NCBI GenBank assembly: GCA_902774925.1
Contig: CACYKE010000004.1
Coordinates: 18,261-82,260, forward strand
Source: an uncultured Prevotellaceae bacterium
GTDB taxonomy: Bacteria; Bacteroidota; Bacteroidia; Bacteroidales; Bacteroidaceae
DNA length: 64,000 bases
Reading direction: 5' to 3'
The notes beneath the pieces were generated by a model. That model saw only the letters and a program-made list of their open reading frames with translations. It searched no databases and was not told the DNA's origin. This document shows, in pieces, positions 7,994-17,331 of this stretch. Positions within the stretch are counted from its first letter, which is position 1, and the number at the start of each line of letters is the position of its first letter. The translations under genes and the position numbers were made by a program.

Positions 7994-9304
7994 GTGACTT
8001 TTGAAGAAACATATTTGAACGATAATATCCTCGACGCGTTGTATGATATGCATTTCGAGGAGATGACGCCTATTCAAGAGAAGTGTATTCCTGAGATTCT
8101 GGACGAGCGCGACCTCATTGGTATTGCACAAACCGGTACGGGCAAGACTGCAGCGTATCTGCTGCCTATTCTGTCAATGCTCGATGACGGGGGATATCCG
8201 AAGGATGCTGTCAACTGTATCGTGATGGCTCCGACACGAGAACTGGCACAGCAAATAGATCAGGCCATGCAGGGTTTTGGTTACTATCTGGACGGTATCT
8301 CGAGTGTCGCTGTCTATGGCGGTAACGACGGTAGCCGTTTCGATGTAGAGACCAAGGGACTGAAAATGGGTGCCGATGTGATTATCGCCACACCAGGCCG
8401 TCTGCTTAGCCATATTCGCATGGGACATCTGGATCTGAGCCAATTGAGTTTCTTTGTCCTCGACGAAGCTGACCGTATGCTCGATATGGGATTCTCTGAT
8501 GATATCCTGTCGATAGCCAAGCTGTTGCCCAAGAATCATCAGACTATTATGTTTTCGGCCACTATGCCCCAGAAGATTCAGCAGTTGGCACGCACACTGC
8601 TCACCGACCCCGTAGAAGTTAAAATTGCCGTATCAAAACCGGCAGAAAAGATTCAGCAGTCGGCATATGTCTGCTACGAACCCCAGAAACTGGGTATTAT
8701 CCGTTCACTGTTCAAGGCTGGAGAACTGGAAAGAGTTATCATCTTCTCGGGTAAGAAAGACAAGGTAAAGGACATCACCCGCGAATTGAAACGTATGAAC
8801 ATCAATTGTGCCGCCATGCATTCTGACCTGTCGCAGGCAGAACGTGACGATGTGATGTATCGTTTTAAAGCCGGACAGGTGAATGTGCTAGTGGCTACGG
8901 ATATTGTTGCCCGAGGTATTGACATTGACGACATCCTGTGTGTCATCAATTACGACGTGCCGCGGGACGCTGAAGACTATGTCCACCGCATTGGCCGTAC
9001 AGCACGTGCTCAGCGTGACGGTGTAGCTATCACGTTTGTCTCGGATATGGATATGCGCTATTTTGGAGATATCGAGCGTTTCCTGGAACGGGACATTCAC
9101 AAGAACCCGTTACCGGAAGGTCTCGGTGAAGGTCCTGAGTACAGGGCTTCTGCGCCCCGTAAGTCTTCACGTGGTCGTGGAGGACGCCGTCGTAGTGGAA
9201 AGAGTCCGAAAGCTCAGAATAAACAGAACGGGCAGGACTCTCAGCAGAAAAAACGCCACCATCATGGCGGAAAGAAAAAGAAAAACACCACCTCACAACA
9301 ATAA
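7994..9304 (+). CDS. DEAD-box RNA helicase (RhlE-like)
   Basis: ATP-dependent RNA helicase, probably acting in ribosome assembly or RNA turnover. Visible motifs in order: Q motif (MTPIQEKCIP), AQTGTGKT (about 45-52), PTRELA, TPGRL, DEAD, SAT, RGIDID and HRIGRTAR. The C-terminal tail of about 60 residues is strongly basic (SSRGRGGRRRSG, KKRHHHGGKKKK) and likely binds RNA. The start is a GTG at 7994; no in-frame ATG fits the family N-terminus. 436 residues. The RhlE-like label rests on general architecture, not a search. Confidence 0.93.
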   Translation: MTFEETYLNDNILDALYDMHFEEMTPIQEKCIPEILDERDLIGIAQTGTGKTAAYLLPILSMLDDGGYPKDAVNCIVMAPTRELAQQIDQAMQGFGYYLDGISSVAVYGGNDGSRFDVETKGLKMGADVIIATPGRLLSHIRMGHLDLSQLSFFVLDEADRMLDMGFSDDILSIAKLLPKNHQTIMFSATMPQKIQQLARTLLTDPVEVKIAVSKPAEKIQQSAYVCYEPQKLGIIRSLFKAGELERVIIFSGKKDKVKDITRELKRMNINCAAMHSDLSQAERDDVMYRFKAGQVNVLVATDIVARGIDIDDILCVINYDVPRDAEDYVHRIGRTARAQRDGVAITFVSDMDMRYFGDIERFLERDIHKNPLPEGLGEGPEYRASAPRKSSRGRGGRRRSGKSPKAQNKQNGQDSQQKKRHHHGGKKKKNTTSQQ

Positions 9305-9332
9305 ATAAAGGTATAGTCCGTTTATTATAACG

Positions 9333-11717
9333 ATGGACTATCGAAAAGTCATAGGAATATTGGCTTTGTTGCTGTCGGTTCTGACGGCAGCAGCACAGCA
9401 GTTTACACTCAGTGGCAAAGTATCCGACGAAGAGGGCAACGCCATAGAGTTAGCCACTGTGTCGTGTTTGGAACAGGGTGCTGTGACGATGGCCAATCTG
9501 AAAGGTGAATTTTCGCTGAAACTACATTCTGCCGATTCAGTGGTAGTGAAATTCTCGATGGTAGGTTACCAGACGAGAACACGTGTACTGCGTAAACCCA
9601 AGGGTAATCAGAAGATGCTCGTCACGCTGCATCCGATGAAGGAATTGGACGAAGTGGTAGTGACTGAACGACGCCGACAGACGACTGCTACTGCAGAATT
9701 GGATACCAAGGACCTGCGTGCAACTCCGACGACAAGCGGTAATGCCGTAGAGGAACTGGTGCAGCAACAGGCAGGTGTCAGTAGTCATAACGAACTCTCA
9801 AGCCAATATAACGTCAGAGGCGGTTCGTTCGACGAAAACTCTGTATATATTAATAATGTAGAAGTATATCGTCCGTTGCTCATCCGTAGCGGTCAGCAGG
9901 AAGGTTTGTCGGTCATCAATTCGGATATGGTGGAACGCATCGCCTTCTCGTCAGGAGGTTTTGAAGCAAAATACGGTGACAAGATGTCGTCAGCGCTCGA
10001 TATCCAATATCGTAAGCCTACCCGCTGGGAGGGTAACCTACAGGCATCATTGTTAGGTGCCAGCGCCTTTGTCGGTTACGGCAACAAGAAATTCTCGATG
10101 AGTCACGGCATTCGCTATAAGACTAACCGTTATCTGCTGGGGTCATTAGAGACGAAAGGTGAATATCGTCCAAATTTCCTGGATTACCAGACGTATATCA
10201 CCTACCAACCCAACGAACGCTGGACAGTAGATTTTATCGGCAACATCTCGGAGAATCACTATAACTTCTATCCCTCAGACCGCGAAACATCATTCGGAAC
10301 GATGCAGAACGTGAAGTCATTCAAGGTATATTTCGACGGACAGGAGGAGGATATCTTCCGCACCTTGTTCGGTACCGTGCGTCTGCAGCGTCATTTCACG
10401 AAGAATACAAAGGTCAGCCTCCTGGGTTCCGCGTTCCACACAAAAGAACAGGAGACGTACGACATCATGGGCCAATACTGGCTGGACGATGCCCAGACAC
10501 AGGAACAATTGGGTGTCGGTACCTATATGGAACATGCCCGTAATTATCTGAAAGCCAACGTAGCCAGTGTGAAGCTAATGTTGAATCACAAAACACGCAA
10601 ACACGATTGGGAGACAGGTATTACCATGAAGTGGGAAAAGATAGAAGAGAATGCTCAAGAATATGAGATGCGCGACTCCAGTGGCTATTCTATTCCGCAT
10701 AGTACAGACCGTTTGGATCTGATCTATTCACTACGCTCGAAGAACGAGATTTCATCTCACCGTATTGAGGCTTACATTCAGGATACTTACCGTTGGCAAA
10801 GTGGCGCAAATAGCGAACAACCAACCCTTTGGACGCTGAACTATGGTGTGCGTATGGCTAATTGGAGCTATAACAAAGAGACCATTGTGTCTCCCAGAGT
10901 GTCACTGGCCATGATACCCTCTTGGAATCAGAATATTACGTTCCGTCTAGCAGCAGGACTCTACTATCAGGCACCGTTCTATAAAGAATTACGTGACACT
11001 ATTACCGTCAACCATCAGACGATTGTGACACTGAATGAGAAAATAAAAAGTCAGCAAAGTATTCATATCGTAGGTGCCTTCGACTATAAGTTTCGTATGG
11101 CCGAGCGTCCTTTCCGTTTCTCGGCAGAGGCTTATTACAAGCTGATGGACAACATCATTCCGTATAACGTACAAAACATGAAGGTGGTCTACTACGGCAA
11201 GAACATAGCCTCAGGACATGCCATTGGACTTGATTTGAAACTTTATGGTGAATTTGTTCCAGGTACTGATTCTTGGCTGACATTCAGCCTGATGTCTACC
11301 CGTCAGAAGATCAATGGCATCAGCGTTCCCATGCCTACAGACCAGCGTTGGGGCGTTAATCTCCATTTTACAGACTATTTCCCAGGAACAGAACGCTGGA
11401 AGATGGCTCTGAAACTTGCCTTTGCTGACGGGCTTCCTTTTGGAGCACCTCACCGCGGACTAGAATATCAGCTGTTCCGTGCACCAGCATATAAACGTGC
11501 TGATATCGGTTTGAGCTATCTGCTTGTTGGACAGCCTGGAGAGAAATCTTCTTTCAGAAAGCCCCGCGTATGGTTAGGCATTGACGGCCTCAACATTTTC
11601 GGCATTTCCAATGTCAACAGCTACTATTGGGTGACCGATGTAACCAACCAACAATATGCCGTTCCTAACTACTTGACAGGCAGGCAAATTAACGGAAAAG
11701 TGATTATAGAGTTCTGA
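9333..11717 (+). CDS. TonB-dependent outer-membrane receptor with carboxypeptidase-regulatory-like N-domain
   Basis: Predicted outer-membrane beta-barrel importing an unknown ligand with TonB energy. A signal peptide (LALLLSVLTAAAQQ) is followed by a CarboxypepD_reg-like domain (about 22-105: FTLSGKVSDEEGNAIELATV). Then comes a plug domain (about 110-230, with YNVRGGSFDEN) and a C-terminal barrel ending in a typical aromatic strand (GKVIIEF). 794 residues. It has no SusD partner beside it, so a polysaccharide-utilisation role is not supported. The next gene encodes an unrelated lipoprotein with its own promoter. Confidence 0.9.
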   Translation: MDYRKVIGILALLLSVLTAAAQQFTLSGKVSDEEGNAIELATVSCLEQGAVTMANLKGEFSLKLHSADSVVVKFSMVGYQTRTRVLRKPKGNQKMLVTLHPMKELDEVVVTERRRQTTATAELDTKDLRATPTTSGNAVEELVQQQAGVSSHNELSSQYNVRGGSFDENSVYINNVEVYRPLLIRSGQQEGLSVINSDMVERIAFSSGGFEAKYGDKMSSALDIQYRKPTRWEGNLQASLLGASAFVGYGNKKFSMSHGIRYKTNRYLLGSLETKGEYRPNFLDYQTYITYQPNERWTVDFIGNISENHYNFYPSDRETSFGTMQNVKSFKVYFDGQEEDIFRTLFGTVRLQRHFTKNTKVSLLGSAFHTKEQETYDIMGQYWLDDAQTQEQLGVGTYMEHARNYLKANVASVKLMLNHKTRKHDWETGITMKWEKIEENAQEYEMRDSSGYSIPHSTDRLDLIYSLRSKNEISSHRIEAYIQDTYRWQSGANSEQPTLWTLNYGVRMANWSYNKETIVSPRVSLAMIPSWNQNITFRLAAGLYYQAPFYKELRDTITVNHQTIVTLNEKIKSQQSIHIVGAFDYKFRMAERPFRFSAEAYYKLMDNIIPYNVQNMKVVYYGKNIASGHAIGLDLKLYGEFVPGTDSWLTFSLMSTRQKINGISVPMPTDQRWGVNLHFTDYFPGTERWKMALKLAFADGLPFGAPHRGLEYQLFRAPAYKRADIGLSYLLVGQPGEKSSFRKPRVWLGIDGLNIFGISNVNSYYWVTDVTNQQYAVPNYLTGRQINGKVIIEF

Positions 11718-11797
11718 TTTTTGCTAAATATTGTTAATTTTTAAAGAATTATCAATATTTTCATCTTATTTGTATTCAAACTGTTAGAAAAAGTACG

Positions 11798-11805
11798 TAT
11801 CTTTG
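11798..11805 (+). promoter_or_regulatory. -7 element (TATCTTTG) of the LruC lipoprotein gene
   Basis: TATCTTTG lies 45 bp upstream of the ATG at 11851 in an AT-rich gap of 133 bp. A TTTG lies at 11769-11772, with spacing somewhat longer than usual. Confidence 0.6.
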
Positions 11806-11850
11806 CCATCGATATATCAAAAAGAGTTAGTACTAAACTAAAAGCAGATT

Positions 11851-14454
11851 ATGAAAAAGAGGTTATTTTTCATTGCAACACTCGTTGGAATGATTACGTT
11901 TATTGGTTGTCAAAGATTTGATTTTGACGAAACGCGAAATGAGGCTATTCGTCAGAATGCAGCAAATATTTTTGGCGAAATAGACCCCAATCAAGACTGG
12001 AATTCATCCATTTCCGGTACAGTTACCATTACAGCTGACGCAAGTCTGAAGAACATTGCCCGTGTGCAGATTCTGACAGAATCACCCCTTCTGAATCCCG
12101 ATACTAGAGTCGTAGCAGAAGCCAATGTTCAGAAAGGACAAACAGTCACATTGAATTATGATGTGCTCAACAGCTACACACGTCTGATAGCAGCCTGTAT
12201 TGATAGCGAGGGGCATTATTTCTTCAAAGGATTTGATATTGGTGAGACGAATGTAAGTTTTAAGAAGGGAGCAACCACTCGTGCTGCACGCAGATCAGCA
12301 TCAGACTTGCCAGACTTTTCAAAAGTGGCGCTGGACTTAAATAGCATTCAATTGTCTTTTAATGCTTATCGTGCTATTAACAGCAATAAATTCAGTGCCT
12401 GGAAAAACAGTAAGTGGGATAACGACCGACTGTATGCACCTACCGATAATGGAAATATTGGAGGTTCATGGACGACTGACGGACAGACTGTTTATACAGA
12501 CGCAACCGCTCTTACGGAAGACGAGAAGACCAATCTACAGGATATTTTCGACGAATATCTTATCCGTGATGACAAGAACGGAAGTAGGAGGAATAATTTG
12601 GAACTCATTCGAAATAGTGATGTGGTAAAATTGTTTGACAACCAATTGACCACTACAGGTAAGCCCATCGTCCTGAGTCCCGTTCAGTTAGCATCAACTG
12701 AAGCTTTCTGGTGTTCTATCTACTACTATTATTACAATCCAGCAGACACTGCATCAGCTGGGTCCGAAGCAGACTATATCAAAACGCTACCGAAGTTCAA
12801 GGCTATTGACCTAAACGTAGAGAGAAATGCTTTTAGTAGTGTTTCGGGTATTGCAGTAGATGAAAGAGACCAGACTTTTATGAGACTTCATGAGTATCTC
12901 CTACCTTACTATGGAGATGCATCAGAGTTCGCACCACAACCATCCAAACTAAGTACGTATGACTATGAAACAGATGGACTATTCTATCGCATCAGCAACT
13001 ATTCTGATGGGGCAACTCATTATATCACTAATGGTGATAAAAATGACGATTTGAAGGGTGCCTATGAAGAGAACATTGAGGATCAGCTCTGGCAGATTTT
13101 TGAAAACAAGAATGAGGGTACCTTTATGTTTTACAATGTTGGATCAAAGAAATTCCTTTGGTGTAATGGTGGTGAAGGTGAAGGTGGACGCCCTGAGATA
13201 AAGGAGATAAATGAGAACTCTTTGCAAAAATATAATTTCTATATAACCGACAGCAAAATTAATCCAACAGAAAGCAGAACCAAAGCATATATATACACAT
13301 ACAATAAGAATAAATGCTTGAAATCTGACGCAGGCTATAGGCTTGGAGTTGGTGCCAAAAACACCACGAACCAATATAGAGAATGGACATTCGAGGTATA
13401 TAATTATCCTCAAGCAACTGCTATTGAAGACTTTGAACTGCCATTGGATTATTTCTCCGCAGTACTTGTCCCGCCAAGCACGACGCCATCGGCAATTATT
13501 CCTGCTGGTTATAAGATTGGATTCATGATCAGAAAGGTTCAACCTACAGAAGCCACAAATTATGGAGGCCAGAAGAATGGATGTCTGTACGGTTATGGAG
13601 AACTGAACAGGCAAATCAATCAATACGGTCAGTTTAAATCGTCTTCGACTACCTTTGGCAACATGGAGGTTAATGATCCTCGCATTGCTATGTTCGAAGC
13701 TAACGGTAAAATATATTTCTGCTTTGAAGAAGGTGCTGACACTCGATTCAGCGACGTTATTATTGAAATGGGCGGTTACGACACTGAGGTTTATGAAGAA
13801 GATCCTACTGGCAACGAAAACAGTAGTACTGGTGTACAAAACTCACAGCTCTACGACGAGAAAGAGATTTCTAATGCATCTTACATGTTACTCTTTGAAG
13901 ACCGTTCAGCCTCAGCCGACTACGATATGAATGATGTTGTGCTTCGCTGTCAGCGTTATTATGACGACCCAAGTTGTGTGGAACTCAGTCTCGTAGCTGC
14001 GGGAGGTACTGATGATGTTGTCATTAGAGGTATAGATGGTACCTTAATTGAAGATGGAGGTTATGAACTTAACAACAAAGAAGTCCATCAGCGCTTTGGC
14101 ATTGCAAGTGCAACAGGGTACGATCGTTTTGTTAACACAGTGGATGGAAAACGGACAATAACTCCCCGTTCAGGTATTTACAGAATTCCTGACGGAATGA
14201 CCATTCCCCAGTTCCTGGCCAAGATTTATATCCAGAATCAGACGACAGGGGAAGAGGTACATGTGGCAAAGACAGGCGAGAGCCCATTGGCCATCATTAT
14301 ACCTTTCGATTTCCAGTATCCAAAAGAAAGACAAAGTATCACAGCAGCCTATCAAGATTTCCTTAATTGGGCCCGAAATGCAACAGGCTATCAGGATTGG
14401 TATAACCATATCACTGAGGATTTGGTTTACCCTCTTGAAAAGATAATAAACTAA
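11851..14454 (+). CDS. Large LruC-domain (DUF4842-type) lipoprotein with a ricin-like segment
   Basis: Predicted surface-exposed lipoprotein of 867 residues with unknown ligand. The lipoprotein signal ends before Cys20 (FIGC). Residues about 375-520 look like a ricin-type beta-trefoil (YRISNYSDG, DQLWQIFENKN, KKFLWCNGG, CLKSDAG, REWTFEVYN). The C-terminal half has the LruC hallmark FEDRSASADYDMNDVV, an Asp/Asn-rich loop resembling a calcium site. Such proteins are often envelope-anchored binding or matrix proteins in Bacteroidales. The ricin-like call is by eye and moderate. A strong hairpin terminator follows the gene. Confidence 0.8.
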   Translation: MKKRLFFIATLVGMITFIGCQRFDFDETRNEAIRQNAANIFGEIDPNQDWNSSISGTVTITADASLKNIARVQILTESPLLNPDTRVVAEANVQKGQTVTLNYDVLNSYTRLIAACIDSEGHYFFKGFDIGETNVSFKKGATTRAARRSASDLPDFSKVALDLNSIQLSFNAYRAINSNKFSAWKNSKWDNDRLYAPTDNGNIGGSWTTDGQTVYTDATALTEDEKTNLQDIFDEYLIRDDKNGSRRNNLELIRNSDVVKLFDNQLTTTGKPIVLSPVQLASTEAFWCSIYYYYYNPADTASAGSEADYIKTLPKFKAIDLNVERNAFSSVSGIAVDERDQTFMRLHEYLLPYYGDASEFAPQPSKLSTYDYETDGLFYRISNYSDGATHYITNGDKNDDLKGAYEENIEDQLWQIFENKNEGTFMFYNVGSKKFLWCNGGEGEGGRPEIKEINENSLQKYNFYITDSKINPTESRTKAYIYTYNKNKCLKSDAGYRLGVGAKNTTNQYREWTFEVYNYPQATAIEDFELPLDYFSAVLVPPSTTPSAIIPAGYKIGFMIRKVQPTEATNYGGQKNGCLYGYGELNRQINQYGQFKSSSTTFGNMEVNDPRIAMFEANGKIYFCFEEGADTRFSDVIIEMGGYDTEVYEEDPTGNENSSTGVQNSQLYDEKEISNASYMLLFEDRSASADYDMNDVVLRCQRYYDDPSCVELSLVAAGGTDDVVIRGIDGTLIEDGGYELNNKEVHQRFGIASATGYDRFVNTVDGKRTITPRSGIYRIPDGMTIPQFLAKIYIQNQTTGEEVHVAKTGESPLAIIIPFDFQYPKERQSITAAYQDFLNWARNATGYQDWYNHITEDLVYPLEKIIN

Positions 14455-14475
14455 AAGTAAGCCAACAGTTGGCTA

Positions 14476-14498
14476 TTTATTCCCAGGCTGGGAATAAA
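14476..14498 (+). terminator. Hairpin terminator after the LruC lipoprotein gene
   Basis: TTTATTCCCA and TGGGAATAAA form a perfect 10-bp stem with a GGC loop, followed by TTGTTTG. It lies 22 bp after the stop codon. A smaller dyad (AGCCAAC/GTTGGCT) sits directly upstream. Confidence 0.75.
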
Positions 14499-14594
14499 TT
14501 GTTTGTTAGTAAGAAACGAAGAACTTATCAGTTGCCTTGCGTTAAAAATTAATAATGTTCACGCGACATTGTTGTAAGATTGCCAATATTGTTG

Positions 14595-14602
14595 TATCTT
14601 TG
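14595..14602 (+). promoter_or_regulatory. -7 element (TATCTTTG) of the mce operon
   Basis: TATCTTTG is preceded by TTG at 14572-14574 with a 20-bp spacer, fitting the Bacteroidota -33/-7 layout. It would drive mce and probably mmdA, the small gene and the biotin carrier. Confidence 0.75.
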
Positions 14603-14635
14603 CATAAAATTAGGTTAACTTAAACATTTTAGAAT

Positions 14636-15046
14636 ATGAAGATTTCTCACATTGAGCATCTGGGCATCGCCGTCCAGAGCATCGAGGAAAGCCTACCGTA
14701 CTTCACTGAGGTACTGGGCTTAGAGTGTTATGCAACAGAAGTAGTAGAGGACCAGAAAGTAAAGACTGCCTTCCTGCGTTGCGGTGAGGTAAAGTTGGAA
14801 CTGTTGGAGCCGACATCACCTGAGAGCACCATCCAGAAGTGGCTCGACAAGGGCAATAAGGGTGTACACCACGTAGCTTTCTGCGTAGAGGACGGTGTGG
14901 CTAAAGGCCTCGCCGAGGTATCTGAGAAGGGCGTGCGTCTGATTGACGAGAAGCCTCGCAAGGGTGCCGAGGGTCTGAACATTGCCTTCCTGCATCCGAA
15001 GTCAACCTGCGGTATCCTGACTGAATTGTGCGAGCATCCTGAGTAA
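14636..15046 (+). CDS. mce: Methylmalonyl-CoA epimerase
   Basis: Interconverts (R)- and (S)-methylmalonyl-CoA in the succinate-to-propionate route. Glyoxalase/VOC fold of 136 residues, the normal length. Visible metal-site regions: IEHLGIAV at the N-terminus, GVHHVAFCVED in the middle and ILTELCE at the C-terminus. It is first in an operon with mmdA and a biotin carrier, matching the established Bacteroidales propionate pathway. Confidence 0.95.
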   Translation: MKISHIEHLGIAVQSIEESLPYFTEVLGLECYATEVVEDQKVKTAFLRCGEVKLELLEPTSPESTIQKWLDKGNKGVHHVAFCVEDGVAKGLAEVSEKGVRLIDEKPRKGAEGLNIAFLHPKSTCGILTELCEHPE

Positions 15047-15095
15047 AGAATCGAAATAACGTAAACGATATAACGTAATAACGCGAAATAAAACA

Positions 15096-16661
15096 ATGAG
15101 CAAGCAATTAGAAAAGATCAAACAACTCATCGAGAAGCGCGAACAGGCCCGTCTCGGTGGTGGTGAAAAAGCCATTCAGAAACAGCACGACAAAGGTAAG
15201 TATACTGCCCGTGAGCGTATTGAAATGCTGCTGGACAAGGGTTCTTTCGAAGAGTACGACATGTTCAAGGAGCATCGCTGCCATAACTTCGGTATGGAGA
15301 AGAAGCAGTTCCTGGGCGATGGTGTCGTAGCCGGTTCCGGTACCATCGACGGTCGTCTGGTATTCATCTTTGCACAGGACTTCACCGTTCATGCCGGTTC
15401 TCTGTCAGAGACCATGAGCCAGAAGATCTGCAAGGTGATGGATATGGCCATGAAGATGGGCGCTCCTGTGATTGGCATCAATGACTCGGGTGGTGCACGT
15501 ATTCAGGAAGGTATCAACGCACTGGCAGGTTACGCAGAGATTTTCGAGCGTAACATCCTGGCATCAGGTGTGATTCCTCAGATTTCAGGTATCTTCGGTC
15601 CTTGCGCAGGTGGTGCCGTATACTCCCCTGCCCTCACCGACTTCACGCTGATGATGGAAGGTACATCATACATGTTCCTAACAGGTCCGAAGGTGGTAAA
15701 GACCGTGACTGGCGAGGATATCGACCAAGAGCATTTGGGTGGTGCCTCGGTACATGCTTCGAAATCTGGTGTAACCCACTTCACCGCTAAGACTGAGGAA
15801 GAGGCTGTCGAGATGCTGAAGACCCTGCTCTCATATATTCCTTCGAACAACATGGAGACAGCTCCCTACAAGAAGACCACCGACCCCATCGATCGTCTGG
15901 AGGATTCACTGAACGAGATTATTCCTGAGAATCCCAATGAGGCTTACGACATGTACAAGGTTATCAGCGCTATCACTGACGACAATGAGTTCTTTGAGGT
16001 ACAGCCTAAGTTTGCCAAGAACATCATCGTCGGTTTTGCCCGTTTCAATGGTGTGAGCGTAGGAATCGTCGCTAACCAGCCTTCTTGCTACGCTGGTGTG
16101 CTCGACGTGAATGCTTCTCGTAAGGGCGCTCGTTTCGTCCGCTTCTGCGACGCTTTCAATATTCCTATCGTTTCACTGGTTGACGTTCCTGGATTCTTGC
16201 CTGGTACAGGTCAGGAGTACAATGCTGTCATCCTGCACGGAGCCCAGTTGCTCTACGCTTATGGTGAGGCCACAGTGCCCAAGATTACCGTTACCCTGCG
16301 TAAGTCATACGGTGGTTCGCACATAGTAATGGGTTCGAAGCAGTTGCATACCGACCTCAACTACGCATGGCCTTCAGCCGAGATTGCTGTGATGGGTGCT
16401 AGTGGTGCCGCCGCTGTGCTTTATGCTAAGGAAGCCAAGGCCAAGAAGGAAGCTGGTGAGGATGTGAAGGCCTTCATCGCTGAGAAGGAGGACGAGTACA
16501 ACGAGCTCTTCGCTAATCCCTATCAGGCTGCTAAATACGGATATATTGACGACGTTATCGAACCTCGCAATACACGTTTCCGCATCTGTCGTGCACTGGC
16601 TCAGCTAGCTACCAAGCGCGACGCTCTGCCTGCTAAGAAGCACGGAAATATTCCGATGTAA
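15096..16661 (+). CDS. mmdA: Methylmalonyl-CoA decarboxylase / propionyl-CoA carboxylase, carboxyltransferase subunit
   Basis: Carboxyltransferase that moves CO2 between (S)-methylmalonyl-CoA and the biotin carrier. 521 residues with the crotonase-like double domain: N-terminal INDSGGARIQEG and GPCAGGAVYSPA oxyanion-type loops, C-terminal DVPGFLPG and SYGGSHIVMGS. The length and the start MSKQLEKIKQLIEKRE are normal for the family. In this fermentative setting the decarboxylase direction, giving propionyl-CoA, is likely. The gap to mce contains degenerate short AACG-type repeats. Confidence 0.95.
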   Translation: MSKQLEKIKQLIEKREQARLGGGEKAIQKQHDKGKYTARERIEMLLDKGSFEEYDMFKEHRCHNFGMEKKQFLGDGVVAGSGTIDGRLVFIFAQDFTVHAGSLSETMSQKICKVMDMAMKMGAPVIGINDSGGARIQEGINALAGYAEIFERNILASGVIPQISGIFGPCAGGAVYSPALTDFTLMMEGTSYMFLTGPKVVKTVTGEDIDQEHLGGASVHASKSGVTHFTAKTEEEAVEMLKTLLSYIPSNNMETAPYKKTTDPIDRLEDSLNEIIPENPNEAYDMYKVISAITDDNEFFEVQPKFAKNIIVGFARFNGVSVGIVANQPSCYAGVLDVNASRKGARFVRFCDAFNIPIVSLVDVPGFLPGTGQEYNAVILHGAQLLYAYGEATVPKITVTLRKSYGGSHIVMGSKQLHTDLNYAWPSAEIAVMGASGAAAVLYAKEAKAKKEAGEDVKAFIAEKEDEYNELFANPYQAAKYGYIDDVIEPRNTRFRICRALAQLATKRDALPAKKHGNIPM

Positions 16662-16683
16662 CGATAACGAAAACGAAAACGTT

Positions 16684-16833
16684 ATGAAGAACGAAGTGTA
16701 TGCAGCCATTGCTATGGCACTTTACGAGTTCAAGGGTAATAATGTCCATGACAAGGAGCCTGGTATCATTACGATAGTAGAGAAGCAGACTCAGTGGAAT
16801 GGCTATGCCCTTACAATGACAGAACATCCCTAA
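16684..16833 (+). CDS. Small conserved protein of the methylmalonyl-CoA decarboxylase operon (49 aa)
   Basis: An ATG at 16684 opens a 49-codon frame, MKNEVYAAIAMALYEF to MTEHP, stopping at TAA 16831-16833. From memory, similar 45-50 residue proteins sit in this position in other Bacteroidales operons, between the carboxyltransferase and the biotin carrier. It has no obvious membrane segment, so it does not look like a standard OadG/MmdD delta chain, but a small structural subunit linking carrier and transferase is plausible. The tight spacing (22 bp before, 12 bp after) supports it as a real gene. Confidence 0.75.
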   Translation: MKNEVYAAIAMALYEFKGNNVHDKEPGIITIVEKQTQWNGYALTMTEHP

Positions 16834-16845
16834 AAAAGACGGATC

Positions 16846-17277
16846 ATGAAGAAAGAATATAAGTACACTATTAATGGCAATGAATATGAGGTTGCTATTG
16901 GTGATATTGTAGAGAATGGAGCTGTGGTCACCGTGAATGGTGAGGAATACAAGGTTGCATGGGAGCCGGAAGCCGAGCCGGAAAAGAAGGTTGTGGTTCG
17001 TCCCTCAGCCCAGACAAGTACTTCTAGTGAATCTAGCGAGTCCAGTTCTGCTCCTGTCAACACCAACAATGCAGTGAAAGCTCCACTCCCAGGCGTCATC
17101 ACTTCTATTGAAGTAAATGTAGGTGACGAGGTAAAGGCTGGCGACACCCTGCTCGTGCTCGAGGCTATGAAGATGGCCAACAACATTGAAGCAGAAAAGG
17201 ATGGTAAGGTTACTGCCATCTGTGTGCAGCCTGGTCAGAGCGTCATGGAAGACGATGCATTGGTCGTAATTGAGTAA
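16846..17277 (+). CDS. mmdC: Biotin carboxyl carrier protein of methylmalonyl-CoA decarboxylase
   Basis: Carries the carboxybiotin between transferase and the partner reaction. The C-terminal biotinyl domain has the EAMKM motif with the biotin-accepting lysine (VLEAMKMANNIEAEKDG) and begins APLPGVITSIEVNVGDEV. The N-terminal part (KYTINGNEYEVAIGDI) is joined to it by a Ser/Ala/Thr-rich flexible linker (residues about 50-75), typical of such carriers. 143 residues. It ends the operon, just before a strong terminator. Confidence 0.92.
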   Translation: MKKEYKYTINGNEYEVAIGDIVENGAVVTVNGEEYKVAWEPEAEPEKKVVVRPSAQTSTSSESSESSSAPVNTNNAVKAPLPGVITSIEVNVGDEVKAGDTLLVLEAMKMANNIEAEKDGKVTAICVQPGQSVMEDDALVVIE

Positions 17278-17293
17278 GACTCATCTATAATCC

Positions 17294-17331
17294 AACAACA
17301 AAGCCGCTCATTGATGAGCGGCTTTGTTGTT
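17294..17331. terminator. Strong bidirectional terminator between the mmd operon and panD
   Basis: AACAACAAAGCCGCTCA (17294-17310) pairs perfectly with its complement at 17315-17331 around a TTGA loop, a 17-bp stem. It lies between convergent operons and overlaps the panD stop codon by two bases, so it can serve both strands. Confidence 0.9.

Noticed and set aside
13144-13839. 231-codon minus-strand open frame
   Set aside because: Antisense to the LruC lipoprotein gene, with low-complexity composition and no family features.
9333-14454. SusC/SusD polysaccharide-utilisation pair
   Set aside because: The lipoprotein after the TonB-dependent receptor is an LruC-domain protein, not a SusD fold, and a separate promoter and different character argue against a PUL.
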